Source: Caenispirillum bisanense (lineage in GTDB: Bacteria > Pseudomonadota > Alphaproteobacteria > Rhodospirillales > Rhodospirillaceae). Taken from it: a stretch of DNA of 64,000 nucleotides. Each line of letters begins with the position of its first letter. Within the stretch, counting starts at the first letter, position 1. Both the position numbers and the translations under genes were made by a program. A model generated the notes under the pieces. It did no database searches, was not told the origin of the DNA, and saw nothing but the letters and a program-made list of their open reading frames with translations. The DNA is taken from assembly GCF_900230255.1 (NCBI RefSeq), contig NZ_OCNJ01000006.1:124001-188000 (forward strand). The letters run 5' to 3'. Positions 18,456 through 26,875 of the stretch are shown piece by piece.

Positions 18456-18517
18456 CCGGCTCCCACGACGGAGCCACCGCCGCAAGGCACCGGCCCCGGA
18501 GCGGGACAGAGAGAGAT

Positions 18518-18592
18518 GGGCGCATAGCTCAGCGGGAGAGCACACCCTTCACACGGGTGGGGTCGTAGGTTCAATCCCTACTGCGCCCACCA
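18518..18592 (+). tRNA. tRNA-Val (anticodon CAC)
   Basis: Full cloverleaf of 75 bases including an encoded CCA. The acceptor stem is GGGCGCA/TGCGCCC, the D-arm is GCTC...GAGC, and the anticodon stem is CACCC/GGGTG with loop TTCACAC, giving CAC at positions 34-36. The T-arm is GTAGG-TTCAATC-CCTAC. It reads the GUG codon, which is heavily used in this GC-rich genome. Confidence 0.97.
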
Positions 18593-18618
18593 TCTCCTCT
18601 CACAGATCAGATCGACAT

Positions 18619-18649
18619 ACGGGCGCCGCTGACACCAGCCGGCGCCCGT
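18619..18649 (+). terminator. Terminator of tRNA-Val
   Basis: ACGGGCGCCG (18619-18628) and CGGCGCCCGT (18640-18649) form a perfect 10-bp stem with an 11-base loop, followed by GTCGTTT. It begins 27 bases after the tRNA. Confidence 0.75.
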
Positions 18650-18668
18650 GTCGTTTGCGGGGTCCGCC

Positions 18669-19211
18669 ATGCCGCCTGCCACCCTCTTCCTCGCCGTCAC
18701 CGCCTCCGCCATGGACGGCTATCCCGTCGAGATCGCCTGGGCCGCCGCCGATCTGTCGGCCGGCGAGGCGTGGCTGGTGCGCCCCGCACCGGCATGGGAC
18801 GATCTGCCGTGGGCGGCGGAGGACGACGCGCGCCACGGCCTGACGCCCGAACGCCTGGAGGAAGACGGCCGCGAACCGCGCCGCATCGCGCCCCGCCTGC
18901 TGGAAGACCTGGGCGGCGCCACCGTCGCCTGCGAGGCGGCCGATCTGGCGCGCGGCTGGCTGCAGATGCTGTTCGACGAGAGCCCCCTGCCCCGCCCGCC
19001 GCACGTGGTGGAGGCCGCCGGCCTGTTCCCGCCGCCGGCCCGCGCCGACGACCCCGACCTGTTGCGCCTGCGCGCCCGCGCCGGTCTGACACCGGGCCAG
19101 GCGCTGGACGATGCCGTGGGGCTGGCGCTCGCCTGGGCCGTCGGGCGCGGCGAGGCCTCGGCAGACCTGGCGGAGCGGGCGCGCGACCTGCTGGATTACG
19201 CCGGGCGTTGA
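18669..19211 (+). CDS. Degenerate DEDD-type exonuclease-like protein
   Basis: 180 residues. The layout resembles small bacterial 3'-5' exonucleases of the RNase H fold. There is an N-terminal strand LFLAVTASAMDGYPVEIAWA, a WLVRP strand, a helix after HGLTPERL, and GATVACEAADLARGWLQMLF. The catalytic D-x-E of the first strand is A-V-T and the expected Asp in the third is Glu, so nuclease activity is doubtful. A GTG start at 18648 would sit inside the tRNA terminator, so the ATG at MPPATLFL is used. The homology is a weak pattern match. A 16-base perfect palindrome follows its stop. Confidence 0.55.
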   Translation: MPPATLFLAVTASAMDGYPVEIAWAAADLSAGEAWLVRPAPAWDDLPWAAEDDARHGLTPERLEEDGREPRRIAPRLLEDLGGATVACEAADLARGWLQMLFDESPLPRPPHVVEAAGLFPPPARADDPDLLRLRARAGLTPGQALDDAVGLALAWAVGRGEASADLAERARDLLDYAGR

Positions 19212-19277
19212 CCCGGCGGCCGCCGGGACCGACTTGAAGGGGCGAGCCGTCCGTCCCGTCAGCCGCCCGGAGGCGCC

Positions 19278-20213
19278 ATGCCCGCCCTGACCCGCCGCAC
19301 CCTGCTCACCTCCGCCGCCGCCGCGGCCACCCTGCCCTTCCTGCCGCTGCCGTCTGCGCGGGCGCAAGAGGGCGCGCCTCTGCTGCGCCGCCCCATCCCG
19401 TCCACCGGCGAGGAAATAGCGGCCGTAGGAATGGGCACCTGGATCACCTTCAACGTCGGCTCCAATGAAGCCCTGCGCGCCGAGCGGATGGAGGTCCTGC
19501 GCACCTTCTTCCGACTGGGCGGCGGCATGGTCGACAGCTCGCCCATGTACGGCAGTTCGGAGGACGTGGTCGGCTGGTGCCTGGACCGCCTGCCGCCCGA
19601 GGAGACCGCCGGCCTGTTCTCCGCCACCAAGGTATGGACCCAGTTCCCCGGCGAGGAGGGGCCGGAGCAGATGGCGGCAAGCCGCCGCCTGTGGGGCGTG
19701 CCGCGGTTCGACCTCATGCAGGTCCACAACCTGGTGGACTGGGAGACGCACCTGCCCACCCTTATCGCCGACAAGGCGGCCGAACGGGTGCGGTACATCG
19801 GCATCACCACCTCCCACGGCGCCCGCCACGAGGCCATGGAGCGGCTGATGGAGACGCAGCCGCTGGATTTCGTGCAGCTGACCTACAACATCCTCGACCG
19901 CGAGGCGGAGGACCGCCTGCTGCCGCTGGCCCAGGACCGCGGCCTCGCCGTCATCGCCAACCGGCCCTACCGGCAGAAGCAGTTGATCCGCATGGTGGAA
20001 GGCCGGCCGCTGCCGCCCTTCGCGGCCGAGATCGGAGCCCGCACCTGGGCCCAGGTGTTTCTCAAGTTCGTGGTGTCGCATCCCGCCATCACCTGCGCCA
20101 TCCCCGCCACGACGCGCGTCGACCACATGCGCGAGAACATGGAGGTGCTGCGCGGCCCGCTGCCCGACGCCGACATGCGCCGCCGCATGATCGCCCATAT
20201 GCAGAGCCTGTAG
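19278..20213 (+). CDS. Tat-exported aldo/keto reductase
   Basis: 311 residues. The N-terminus has a twin-arginine signal (LTRRTLLTSAAAAATLPFLP...ARAQ), so the folded, cofactor-loaded protein is probably exported to the periplasm. The barrel shows VGMGTWITFN, DSSPMYGSSEDVVGW with the AKR tyrosine, SATKVWTQ with the lysine, LMQVHNLVDW with the histidine, and VIANRPY at the end. The substrate is unknown. CGGAGG precedes the ATG. It is probably co-transcribed with the DUF6064 gene six bases downstream. Confidence 0.85.
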   Translation: MPALTRRTLLTSAAAAATLPFLPLPSARAQEGAPLLRRPIPSTGEEIAAVGMGTWITFNVGSNEALRAERMEVLRTFFRLGGGMVDSSPMYGSSEDVVGWCLDRLPPEETAGLFSATKVWTQFPGEEGPEQMAASRRLWGVPRFDLMQVHNLVDWETHLPTLIADKAAERVRYIGITTSHGARHEAMERLMETQPLDFVQLTYNILDREAEDRLLPLAQDRGLAVIANRPYRQKQLIRMVEGRPLPPFAAEIGARTWAQVFLKFVVSHPAITCAIPATTRVDHMRENMEVLRGPLPDADMRRRMIAHMQSL

Positions 20214-20219
20214 GAGCCC

Positions 20220-20852
20220 ATGCTGCCCTTCGACGCCGACGTCCTCGCCTCCCTCGTCGCCCAGTACAATGGGGCGTGGTTTCCGGCGCCGGTGGTGGCG
20301 CTGCTGCTCGGGCTGGCGGTGGTGGGGCTGGCGTGGCGGCCCGGCGGCGGCCGGGCGGCGGCGCTGATCCTGGCCGTCGGCTGGGCGTGGAGCGGCATCA
20401 CCTTCCACCTCGGCAGCTTCGCCGAACTGAACTTCATGGCGCCCACCTACGCCGGCGCCTTCCTGGTGCAGGCGCTGGTGCTGGCGTGGCTCGGCCTGCG
20501 GCGGCGGCTGGACATCGGCCCGCCCGTGGACGCGACCGGCCGGATCGGCCTCGGGCTGGCGCTGGTCGCCCTGCTGGTGTGGCCGCTGCTGGCGCTGACC
20601 AGCGCCTATGGCCTCGCGGCGGCGGAGGTGGCCGGCACGGCGCCTGACCCGACGGCGCTGCTCACCCTCGGCGTGCTGCTCCTGGTGCGCGGGCGCATCC
20701 GCTGGCTGGCGGCCGTCGTCCCGGCGGTCTGGACGCTGGTCGGCGGCGCCACCGCCTGGGTACTCGGCAGCGAGATCCAGGCCTTGCAGGTGCTCGCCGG
20801 GCCGCTCGCCATCGCCCTGATCTTCCAGCGGAATCGCCGCGCGCCCGAGTGA
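20220..20852 (+). CDS. DUF6064-family membrane protein
   Basis: 210 residues, about six hydrophobic helices, an inner-membrane protein of unknown function. The N-terminal MLPFDADVLASLVAQYNGAWFP and the motif WSGITFHLGSFAELN match the DUF6064 pattern. It begins six bases after the aldo/keto reductase stop, so the two are probably expressed together. Confidence 0.75.
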   Translation: MLPFDADVLASLVAQYNGAWFPAPVVALLLGLAVVGLAWRPGGGRAAALILAVGWAWSGITFHLGSFAELNFMAPTYAGAFLVQALVLAWLGLRRRLDIGPPVDATGRIGLGLALVALLVWPLLALTSAYGLAAAEVAGTAPDPTALLTLGVLLLVRGRIRWLAAVVPAVWTLVGGATAWVLGSEIQALQVLAGPLAIALIFQRNRRAPE

Positions 20853-20924
20853 GTGCCCGACACGGCGAATTGTGCTAAACTGCTTGTGGTTTGAAGGATC
20901 GCCCCCACGATCCGGAGGTGGACC

Positions 20925-22034
20925 ATGCGAGGTTCCGTCTGCGGCCTCCTGCCCGCCGAGGACATCCAGGCGCTCGTCGACGCCCTGCGCGCCCGCGGTC
21001 ATGCGGTGATCGCGCCGGTGGTGGACGGCGGCGTGCTGGCGCTGGCCGAGGTCGCCAACGCCGATGCCATCGCCGCCGGCTGGACCGCCGAGCAGACCCC
21101 CGGCCGCTACCGCCTGACCCGCCGCGCCGACTCCTTGCGCTTCGCCACCGGCCCGACCGCGCTGCCGTGGAAGCGTTTTCTGCACCCGCCGGAAACCCTG
21201 CTGTTCCGCGCCCGCCGCGACGGCGACGACTTCGCGGTCACTGAGACGCCGCCTGCCCCCCGTCCTCAGGCCCTGCTCGGCCTGCTGCCGTGCGATCTTG
21301 CGGCGGTGGCGCGGCTGGACGAGGCCATGGCGGGCGATGCGCTCTATCAGGCGCGCCGGCAGGCGACGCTGCTGGTCGCCGTCACCTGCGCCGAAGCCGC
21401 CGCCACCTGCTTCTGCACCAGCCTCGGCACCGGCCCGGCCGTCGCCGGCCCCTGCGACCTCGCCCTGTCCGAACTTCCCGGGCGCGGCCTGCTGGTGGAG
21501 GCCCGCAGCGCGGCGGGCGAGGCCATCGCCGCCGCCCTGCCGCTCACGGCCGCCGAGGACCGGGATTTCGCCGACCGCGACGCCATCGCCGCCCGCACCG
21601 CCGCCGCCCAGACCCGCCGCCTGCCGGCCGACGTCGCCGGCGTGCTGCGGCGGGCGGTGGAGCATCCCCGCTGGCAGGCGGTGGCGGACCGCTGCCTCAC
21701 CTGCGGTAATTGCACCAGCCAGTGCCCCACCTGCTTCTGCTCGACGGTGGAGGACGCTACCAGCCTGGACGGTGCCACGGCCGAGCGGCGCCGGGTGTGG
21801 GACGGCTGCTTCTCGCTCGACTTCTCCTACGTCGTCGGCGGCCCGGTGCGGCAGAGCGCCGCCGCCCGCTACCGCCACTGGATCACACACAAGCTGTCGA
21901 CCTGGCACGACCAGTTCGGCACCTCGGGCTGCGTCGGCTGCGGGCGCTGCATCGCGTGGTGCCCGGTCGGCATCGACATCACGGAAGAAGCCGCGATCCT
22001 CGCGGCCGCCGAAGAACGGGAGGCTGCGCCATGA
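20925..22034 (+). CDS. Group 3b-type [NiFe] hydrogenase (sulfhydrogenase) beta subunit, 4Fe-4S
   Basis: 369-residue electron-transfer subunit. Two ferredoxin motifs lie near the C-terminus: CLTCGNCTSQC (C257, C260, C263, C267) and CVGCGRCIAWC (C336, C339, C342, C346). The first is followed by PTCFCSTV, typical of HydB/HyhB. It moves electrons between the small subunit and the flavin subunit. It opens the hydrogenase operon, after a GGATCG/CGATCC hairpin in the leader at about 20898-20915, and overlaps the next gene by four bases. Confidence 0.88.
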   Translation: MRGSVCGLLPAEDIQALVDALRARGHAVIAPVVDGGVLALAEVANADAIAAGWTAEQTPGRYRLTRRADSLRFATGPTALPWKRFLHPPETLLFRARRDGDDFAVTETPPAPRPQALLGLLPCDLAAVARLDEAMAGDALYQARRQATLLVAVTCAEAAATCFCTSLGTGPAVAGPCDLALSELPGRGLLVEARSAAGEAIAAALPLTAAEDRDFADRDAIAARTAAAQTRRLPADVAGVLRRAVEHPRWQAVADRCLTCGNCTSQCPTCFCSTVEDATSLDGATAERRRVWDGCFSLDFSYVVGGPVRQSAAARYRHWITHKLSTWHDQFGTSGCVGCGRCIAWCPVGIDITEEAAILAAAEEREAAP

Positions 22035-22510
22035 CGCCCACCCTCGACACCGAAGCCATCCGCCGCGTGCTGCACGACCATCCGCTGTTCGCCGGCCTGA
22101 GCGAGGCCCAGCGCGACGCCATGGCCGCCTGCGCCACCACGCGCGCCTTCAAGCCCGGCGACGTCCTGCTGCAGGAAGGCGCCTGCGCCGACCGCTTCCA
22201 CGTCCTGCTGTCGGGCACGGTGGCGGTGCAGATCGCCGACCCCGGCCGCGGCCTCCTCACCCTGCAGACCCTGCACGGCGGCGACGTGCTCGGCTGGTCG
22301 TGGCTGATCCCGCCCTACCGCTGGAGCTTCGCCGCCACCGCCACGGAACCGACGGAGGCGGTGGTCTTCGACGCCCCCAGCCTGCGGCGGGTGATCGCCG
22401 CCGACCACGAGATCGCCTTCCACCTGCTGCCGCGCTTCGTCGCCGTCATGGCCGACCGCCTGCACGCCGCCCGGTTGCAGATGCTCGACCTCTACGGACC
22501 GCCGTCATGA
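22031..22510 (+). CDS. Cyclic nucleotide-binding-domain protein in hydrogenase operon
   Basis: 159 residues consisting of one Crp-type cNMP-binding barrel: PLFAGLSEAQRDAMA at the start, FKPGDVLLQEGACADRFHVLLSGTV, and a phosphate-cassette region GGDVLGWSWLIPPYRWSF. There is no helix-turn-helix, so it is not a transcription factor. Both ends overlap neighbouring hydrogenase genes by four bases (ATGA), so it is made in step with the enzyme. It may be a regulatory or accessory subunit. Genes of this type have been noted in bacterial group 3b operons; the ligand is unknown. Confidence 0.8.
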   Translation: MTPTLDTEAIRRVLHDHPLFAGLSEAQRDAMAACATTRAFKPGDVLLQEGACADRFHVLLSGTVAVQIADPGRGLLTLQTLHGGDVLGWSWLIPPYRWSFAATATEPTEAVVFDAPSLRRVIAADHEIAFHLLPRFVAVMADRLHAARLQMLDLYGPPS

Positions 22511-23346
22511 CCGTCGCCGCGCCGGAAACCATGGTGCCGCGCCCCTTCCGCATCGCGCGGGTGCGGCGGGAACTGGCGGATACCTTCACCCTCGATCTGG
22601 TGCCCGAGGACGGCGCGGCGCCGCCAGCGTGGCGGCCGGGGCAGTTCATGATGCTCTATGCCTTCGGCCAGGGCGAGGTGCCCATCTCCGTCAGCGGCGA
22701 TCCGGCGGTGCCGGAGGTGCTGACCCACACCACGCGCGCCGTCGGCGGCGTCACGCGGGCCATGTGGGGGCTGAAGGCCGGCGCAACGCTGGGTGTGCGC
22801 GGCCCGTTCGGCCGGGCGTGGCCGGTGGTGACGGCAGAGGGGCGCGACGTGGTGATCGTCGCCGGCGGGCTCGGCCTCGCGCCCGTGCGGCCATTGGTTC
22901 TGGCGGTGCTCGCGGCGCGGCAGCGGTTCGGTCGGGTACTTGTGCTCTACGGCGCCCGCACGCCCGAGGACATCCTGTTCCATACGGAGGTGCGGGCGTG
23001 GCGCAGCCGCTTCGACACCGGCGTCGCCGTCACCGTCGACCGCGCCACCGGCGGCTGGAGCGGGCCGGTCGGCATGGTGACGCGCCTCGTCGCCGCCGGC
23101 GGCTTCGACCCCGCCGCCGCCACCGCCTTCGTCTGCGGCCCGGAACTGATGATGCGCGCCGCCTGCGAGGCCCTGGTGCGCAAGGGCGTGGCGCCCGACC
23201 GCGTGTGGCTGTCCATGGAGCGCAACATGAAGTGCGCCATCGGCGTCTGCGGCCATTGCCAATGGGCGGGGCGCTTCGTCTGCCGCGACGGCCCGGTGTT
23301 CGACTACGGCGCGGTGCGCGACGTGCTGCCGCTGGCGGAGGTGTGA
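22507..23346 (+). CDS. Hydrogenase gamma subunit, FAD/NAD(P)-binding
   Basis: 279 residues of the ferredoxin-reductase/dihydroorotate-dehydrogenase electron-transfer type. The FAD-binding barrel has [13 protein letters not shown] and PISVSG. The nucleotide fold has [16 protein letters not shown] and [13 protein letters not shown]-terminal [2Fe-2S] ligand set is in [11 protein letters not shown]...FVC. It exchanges electrons between NAD(P)H and the Fe-S chain of the hydrogenase, as HydG/HyhG does. Four-base overlaps join it to the upstream gene. Confidence 0.88.
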   Translation: MTVAAPETMVPRPFRIARVRRELADTFTLDLVPEDGAAPPAWRPGQFMMLYAFGQGEVPISVSGDPAVPEVLTHTTRAVGGVTRAMWGLKAGATLGVRGPFGRAWPVVTAEGRDVVIVAGGLGLAPVRPLVLAVLAARQRFGRVLVLYGARTPEDILFHTEVRAWRSRFDTGVAVTVDRATGGWSGPVGMVTRLVAAGGFDPAAATAFVCGPELMMRAACEALVRKGVAPDRVWLSMERNMKCAIGVCGHCQWAGRFVCRDGPVFDYGAVRDVLPLAEV

Positions 23347-23350
23347 CGCC

Positions 23351-24136
23351 ATGACCCGACGCCCCAAGCTCGCCGTGTGGAAGTTCTCGAGCTGCGACGG
23401 CTGCCAGCTCCAGCTTCTCGACCTGGAGGACGACCTGCTGGCGCTGGCCGATGCGGTGCAGGTAGCGGTGTTCCTGGAAGCCACCCGTGCCACCGCCCCC
23501 GGCCCCTACGACCTGTCGCTGGTGGAAGGCTCCATCACCACCGCCGCCGACGCCGCACGCATTCGCACCATTCGGCGGCAGTCGCGGGTGCTGGTCGCCA
23601 TCGGCGCCTGCGCCACGGCCGGCGGCATCCAGGCCCTGAAGAACCTGGCCGACGCCGCCGAATGGGTGCGCGCCGTCTATCCCCGGCCGGAGCACATCGC
23701 CACCCTCGCCACCTCCACCGCCATCGCCGACCACGTGCCGGTCGACCTGGAGCTGCGCGGCTGCCCGGTGGACCGTCACCAACTGCTGGAGGTGGTGAGC
23801 GCCCTGCTCGCCGGCCGCCGCCCTGCCCTACCGCGCACCGCCGTCTGCACCGAGTGCAAGCGGGCCGGGCACCCCTGCGTCACCGTCGCCGCCGGCACGC
23901 CCTGCCTCGGCCCCGTCACCCAGGCCGGCTGCGGCGCCCTGTGTCCGCGGGTCGGGCGCGGCTGCTACGGCTGCTTCGGTCCGAAGGAGACGCCCAACCT
24001 GCCGGCCCTGACGGCGCAATACGCCGCCCTCGGCCGGACATCGGCGGAGATCACCCTGGCCTTGCGCCTGTACAACGCCGATGCCGCTCCCTTCCGCGAG
24101 GAGGCCCGCCGCCATGACCCGCCGCATCAAGGTTGA
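23351..24136 (+). CDS. Hydrogenase delta (small) subunit
   Basis: 261 residues. The small subunit relays electrons from the [NiFe] centre. The proximal cluster site begins [14 protein letters not shown], continues with [11 protein letters not shown] and LRGCPVD, and a Cys-rich C-terminal part ([34 protein letters not shown]) supplies further cluster ligands. There is no Tat signal, so the enzyme is cytoplasmic. It overlaps the large-subunit gene by 23 bases. Confidence 0.92.
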   Translation: MTRRPKLAVWKFSSCDGCQLQLLDLEDDLLALADAVQVAVFLEATRATAPGPYDLSLVEGSITTAADAARIRTIRRQSRVLVAIGACATAGGIQALKNLADAAEWVRAVYPRPEHIATLATSTAIADHVPVDLELRGCPVDRHQLLEVVSALLAGRRPALPRTAVCTECKRAGHPCVTVAAGTPCLGPVTQAGCGALCPRVGRGCYGCFGPKETPNLPALTAQYAALGRTSAEITLALRLYNADAAPFREEARRHDPPHQG

Positions 24137-25403
24137 GGCCCTCGCCCGGGTGGAGGGCGAGGGGGCGCTCGACGTCACCGTCCGCGACGGGCGCGTCACC
24201 GCCCTGCACTTCCGCATCTTCGAGCCGCCGCGCTTCTTCGAGGCCTTGCTGCGCGGCCGGCCCTACTCCGACGCCCCCGACATCACCTCGCGCATCTGCG
24301 GCATCTGCCCCATCGCCTATCAGCTGGGCGCGGCGCAGGCCATGGAGGACGCCTTCGGCGTGGTGGTGTCGCCGGAGATCGAGGCCCTGCGCCGGCTGGT
24401 CTATTGCGGCGAGTGGATCGAAAGCCACGTGCTGCACGTCGCCATGCTGCACGCGCCCGATTTCCTCGGCCTCGACGACGCCCTGCTGATGGCGAAGACC
24501 CACCCCGAGGTGGTGGAGACGGCGCTGCGCCTCAAGAAGCTCGGCAACCGCCTGTTGGAGGTGGTGGGCGGGCGCGCGGTGCATCCGGTGAACCTGAAGG
24601 TCGGCGGCTTCTACGCGGCGCCCAAGCGCGCCGAACTGCTCGCCCTGCGGCCGGAACTGGACTGGGCGGCGGCGGCGGCGCGGCGGCTTCTGCGCACGGT
24701 GGCGGCCTTCGATCCGCCGGACCTGACGCGCGACTATCTGTTCGTCGCCCTGCGCCACGACCGCGACTACGCCATCACCGGCGGAAGGCTGGCGTCGTCG
24801 GAGGGGCTGGACGCGCCCATCGCCGCCTTTCCCGACCTGTTCGACGAACACCAGGAGCCCAATTCCACCGCCCTGCACGGCCGCACCCGCGACGGCCGCG
24901 CCTACATGGTCGGCCCGCTCGCCCGCTGGGCGATCAACGGCGACCGCCTGCTGCCCGACGTGCGGGCGGAGGCGGCGGCGCTGGGCGTCGCGCCGGTGGA
25001 GCGCAATCCGTTCCGCTCCATCGTCGTGCGGGCCGCCGAGGTGCTGCAGGTGGTGCTGGAGGCGCAAAGGCTGGTCGACGCCTACCGGCCGCCCGACCCG
25101 CCCGCCGTGCCGGTGGAGCCGCGCGCCGGCGTCGGCGTCGGGGCGACGGAGGCGCCGCGCGGCCTGTGCTGGCACCGCTACCGCCTCGCCGACGACGGCA
25201 GCATCCTGGAGGCGCGCATCGTGCCGCCCACCGCCCAGAACCAACCGACCATCGAGGAAGACCTGCGGCAGGTGGTGGAGCGCGGCCTGGCGCTCGACGA
25301 CGACGCCCTGAAATGGCGCTGCGAGCAGGCCATCCGCAACTACGACCCCTGCATCTCCTGCGCCACCCACTTCCTGCGCCTGAAGGTGCACCGTGAGCCC
25401 TGA
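24114..25403 (+). CDS. Hydrogenase alpha (large) subunit, [NiFe] active site
   Basis: 429 residues. The Ni-Fe ligands are RICGIC (C62, C65) and DPCISCATH (C413, C416). The ten residues after H419 ([10 protein letters not shown]) are the tail that a maturation protease removes after nickel insertion. The internal order ([23 protein letters not shown]) fits group 3 NAD(P)-linked enzymes. The start with GAGGAGG upstream lies inside the small-subunit gene. It oxidises or evolves H2 with NAD(P); group 3b members can also reduce sulfur. Confidence 0.93.
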   Translation: MTRRIKVEALARVEGEGALDVTVRDGRVTALHFRIFEPPRFFEALLRGRPYSDAPDITSRICGICPIAYQLGAAQAMEDAFGVVVSPEIEALRRLVYCGEWIESHVLHVAMLHAPDFLGLDDALLMAKTHPEVVETALRLKKLGNRLLEVVGGRAVHPVNLKVGGFYAAPKRAELLALRPELDWAAAAARRLLRTVAAFDPPDLTRDYLFVALRHDRDYAITGGRLASSEGLDAPIAAFPDLFDEHQEPNSTALHGRTRDGRAYMVGPLARWAINGDRLLPDVRAEAAALGVAPVERNPFRSIVVRAAEVLQVVLEAQRLVDAYRPPDPPAVPVEPRAGVGVGATEAPRGLCWHRYRLADDGSILEARIVPPTAQNQPTIEEDLRQVVERGLALDDDALKWRCEQAIRNYDPCISCATHFLRLKVHREP

Positions 25404-25854
25404 CCCGCGCCCCCTCGTCATCGGCATCGGCCAGCCGTGGCGCGGCGACGACGCCGCCGGCCTCGCGGTGCTCGACCTGCTGCCGGCCGACCGCCTGGAG
25501 CTGCGCCCGCACCACGGCGAGGGCCTCGGCCTCATCGCCCTGTGGGAGGGGCGGCCGCTGGTGGTGGTGGTCGACGCCGCCTGCGCCGCCGGCACGCCTG
25601 GCCGGCTGCACCGCATCGACACGGCCCGCGCCACGCCCTTCGACGCCCGCCTGTTCCGCTGTTCCTCCCACGCCTTCGGGGTGAACGAGGCCATCGCCAC
25701 CGGCCGGGCGCTCGGCCGGATGCCGGCGCGGCTGATCGTCCATGCGGTGGAGGGCGAGCGCTGGGATCTCGGTGCGCCGCTGTCCCCCGCCGTGGCCGCC
25801 GCCCTGCCCGCCCTTGCCGAAGCGGTGCTCGCCGACGCCCTGCCCGCGCGTTGA
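25393..25854 (+). CDS. Hydrogenase maturation protease
   Basis: 153 residues of the HyaD/HycI family. It begins at GTG inside the last codons of the large subunit. The start VIGIGQPWRGDDAAGLAVLDLL carries the Ni-sensing acidic residue; VVVVDAAC and SSHAFGVNEAIATG carry the other conserved acid and histidine positions. It trims the C-terminal tail of the upstream large subunit. No Hyp maturation genes are present in the window, so these must be encoded elsewhere. Confidence 0.9.
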   Translation: MSPDPRPLVIGIGQPWRGDDAAGLAVLDLLPADRLELRPHHGEGLGLIALWEGRPLVVVVDAACAAGTPGRLHRIDTARATPFDARLFRCSSHAFGVNEAIATGRALGRMPARLIVHAVEGERWDLGAPLSPAVAAALPALAEAVLADALPAR

Positions 25855-25890
25855 CTCCAGACACGGGGACAGGAGGCAGGCATTCTCAAG

Positions 25891-26844
25891 GTGGCAGTGA
25901 CCATTCTGGCGGCGGGACTGGCGGCGGTGACGCTGGCGGTGCTGGCGGCGCGCCTGTGGTGGCCCTTCGACCTGCTGACCCACTTCCGCCTGCAATACCT
26001 GGCGGCGGCGCTGGCCCTGCTGCTGCTCGCCATGGCGGCGGGGGCGCGGCCGGCGGCGGTGCTGCTGGTGGTCGTGCTGGCGGTGCATGGCTGGGCGGTG
26101 CGCGACCTCTGGCTGCCGCGCGGCGACCCACCGCTCGCCGCCGACGCCCTGCCGCTGACCGTCTTCGCTGCCAACGTGCTGGCCGAGAACCCGCGGCCCG
26201 AGGCGGTGGTTGCCGCCGTGCGCGACAAGCGGCCGGACATCGTGGTGCTGGTGGATGCCCGCGGCGCGCGCTGGCGGGAGCCGCTGGCGAGGCTCGGCGC
26301 GCTCTATCCGCAGGCCGCCCCCGACACCTGGGCGGCGGCGGCCGGGCCGGTGGTGATCCTGAGCCGCTTCTCCATCCGCCACGAACGGCTGGCGCCGCGC
26401 ACCGCCGACCGACCGCCCTACCTGCTCACCACCATGACCATCGCCGGCCGGGCGGTGACCGTGGTCGGCGTTCATCCCACCTCGCCCGAACCCTTCGACG
26501 GCCGCGACAGCCACGCCCGCAACCGCCAGCTGGACCGCCTGGGCCGGCACCTGGCGCGCATCGACGGCCCGGCCATCGTCGCCGGCGACTTCAACACCTC
26601 GCTGTGGTCGCCGCATGCCCGCGCCCTGCTGCGCGCGGCCGGACTGCGGCCGGCGGCGGCGGGCTTCGGCTGGCATGCGACGTGGCCGCTGCGGCCCGCC
26701 CTCGCCCGCGTGCCGCTGGACCACGTACTGGTGCGTGGCCCCATCGCCGTCACCGACTTCCGCAGCGGACCGCCGGTCGGGTCGGACCATCTGCCGGTCG
26801 CCGCCGACCTGCGACTGGAAAAGGCGCCGGCGGACCGCACATGA
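25891..26844 (+). CDS. Membrane-anchored endonuclease/exonuclease/phosphatase-family protein
   Basis: 317 residues. The first 80 hold about three hydrophobic helices, then comes an EEP (DNase I-like) domain. Motifs are VFAANVLAEN, PDIVVLVDA, VVGVHPTSP, IVAGDFNTSLWSP with the catalytic D/N, LDHVLV and the terminal GSDHLPV with the catalytic D-H. This domain faces the periplasm in relatives, where it hydrolyses phosphodiesters of unknown identity. It starts at GTG with AGGAGG about 14 bases ahead; a second GTG two codons later is also possible. Confidence 0.8.
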   Translation: MAVTILAAGLAAVTLAVLAARLWWPFDLLTHFRLQYLAAALALLLLAMAAGARPAAVLLVVVLAVHGWAVRDLWLPRGDPPLAADALPLTVFAANVLAENPRPEAVVAAVRDKRPDIVVLVDARGARWREPLARLGALYPQAAPDTWAAAAGPVVILSRFSIRHERLAPRTADRPPYLLTTMTIAGRAVTVVGVHPTSPEPFDGRDSHARNRQLDRLGRHLARIDGPAIVAGDFNTSLWSPHARALLRAAGLRPAAAGFGWHATWPLRPALARVPLDHVLVRGPIAVTDFRSGPPVGSDHLPVAADLRLEKAPADRT

Positions 26845-26875
26845 GACAGACGATCCCCAGCGCGGAGACCCGCCC

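Noticed and set aside
18648-19211. GTG start at 18648 for the exonuclease-like gene.
   Set aside because: It lies inside the tRNA terminator stem; the ATG at 18669 is more credible.
19212-19227. Palindrome CCCGGCGGCCGCCGGG as a terminator.
   Set aside because: It has no loop or T-tract as a stem-loop and such GC palindromes are expected by chance in this composition.
20925-25854. Membrane-bound or energy-converting (group 1 or 4) hydrogenase.
   Set aside because: There is no Tat signal on the small subunit, no cytochrome b and no complex I-like antiporter subunits; a flavin NAD(P) subunit is present.
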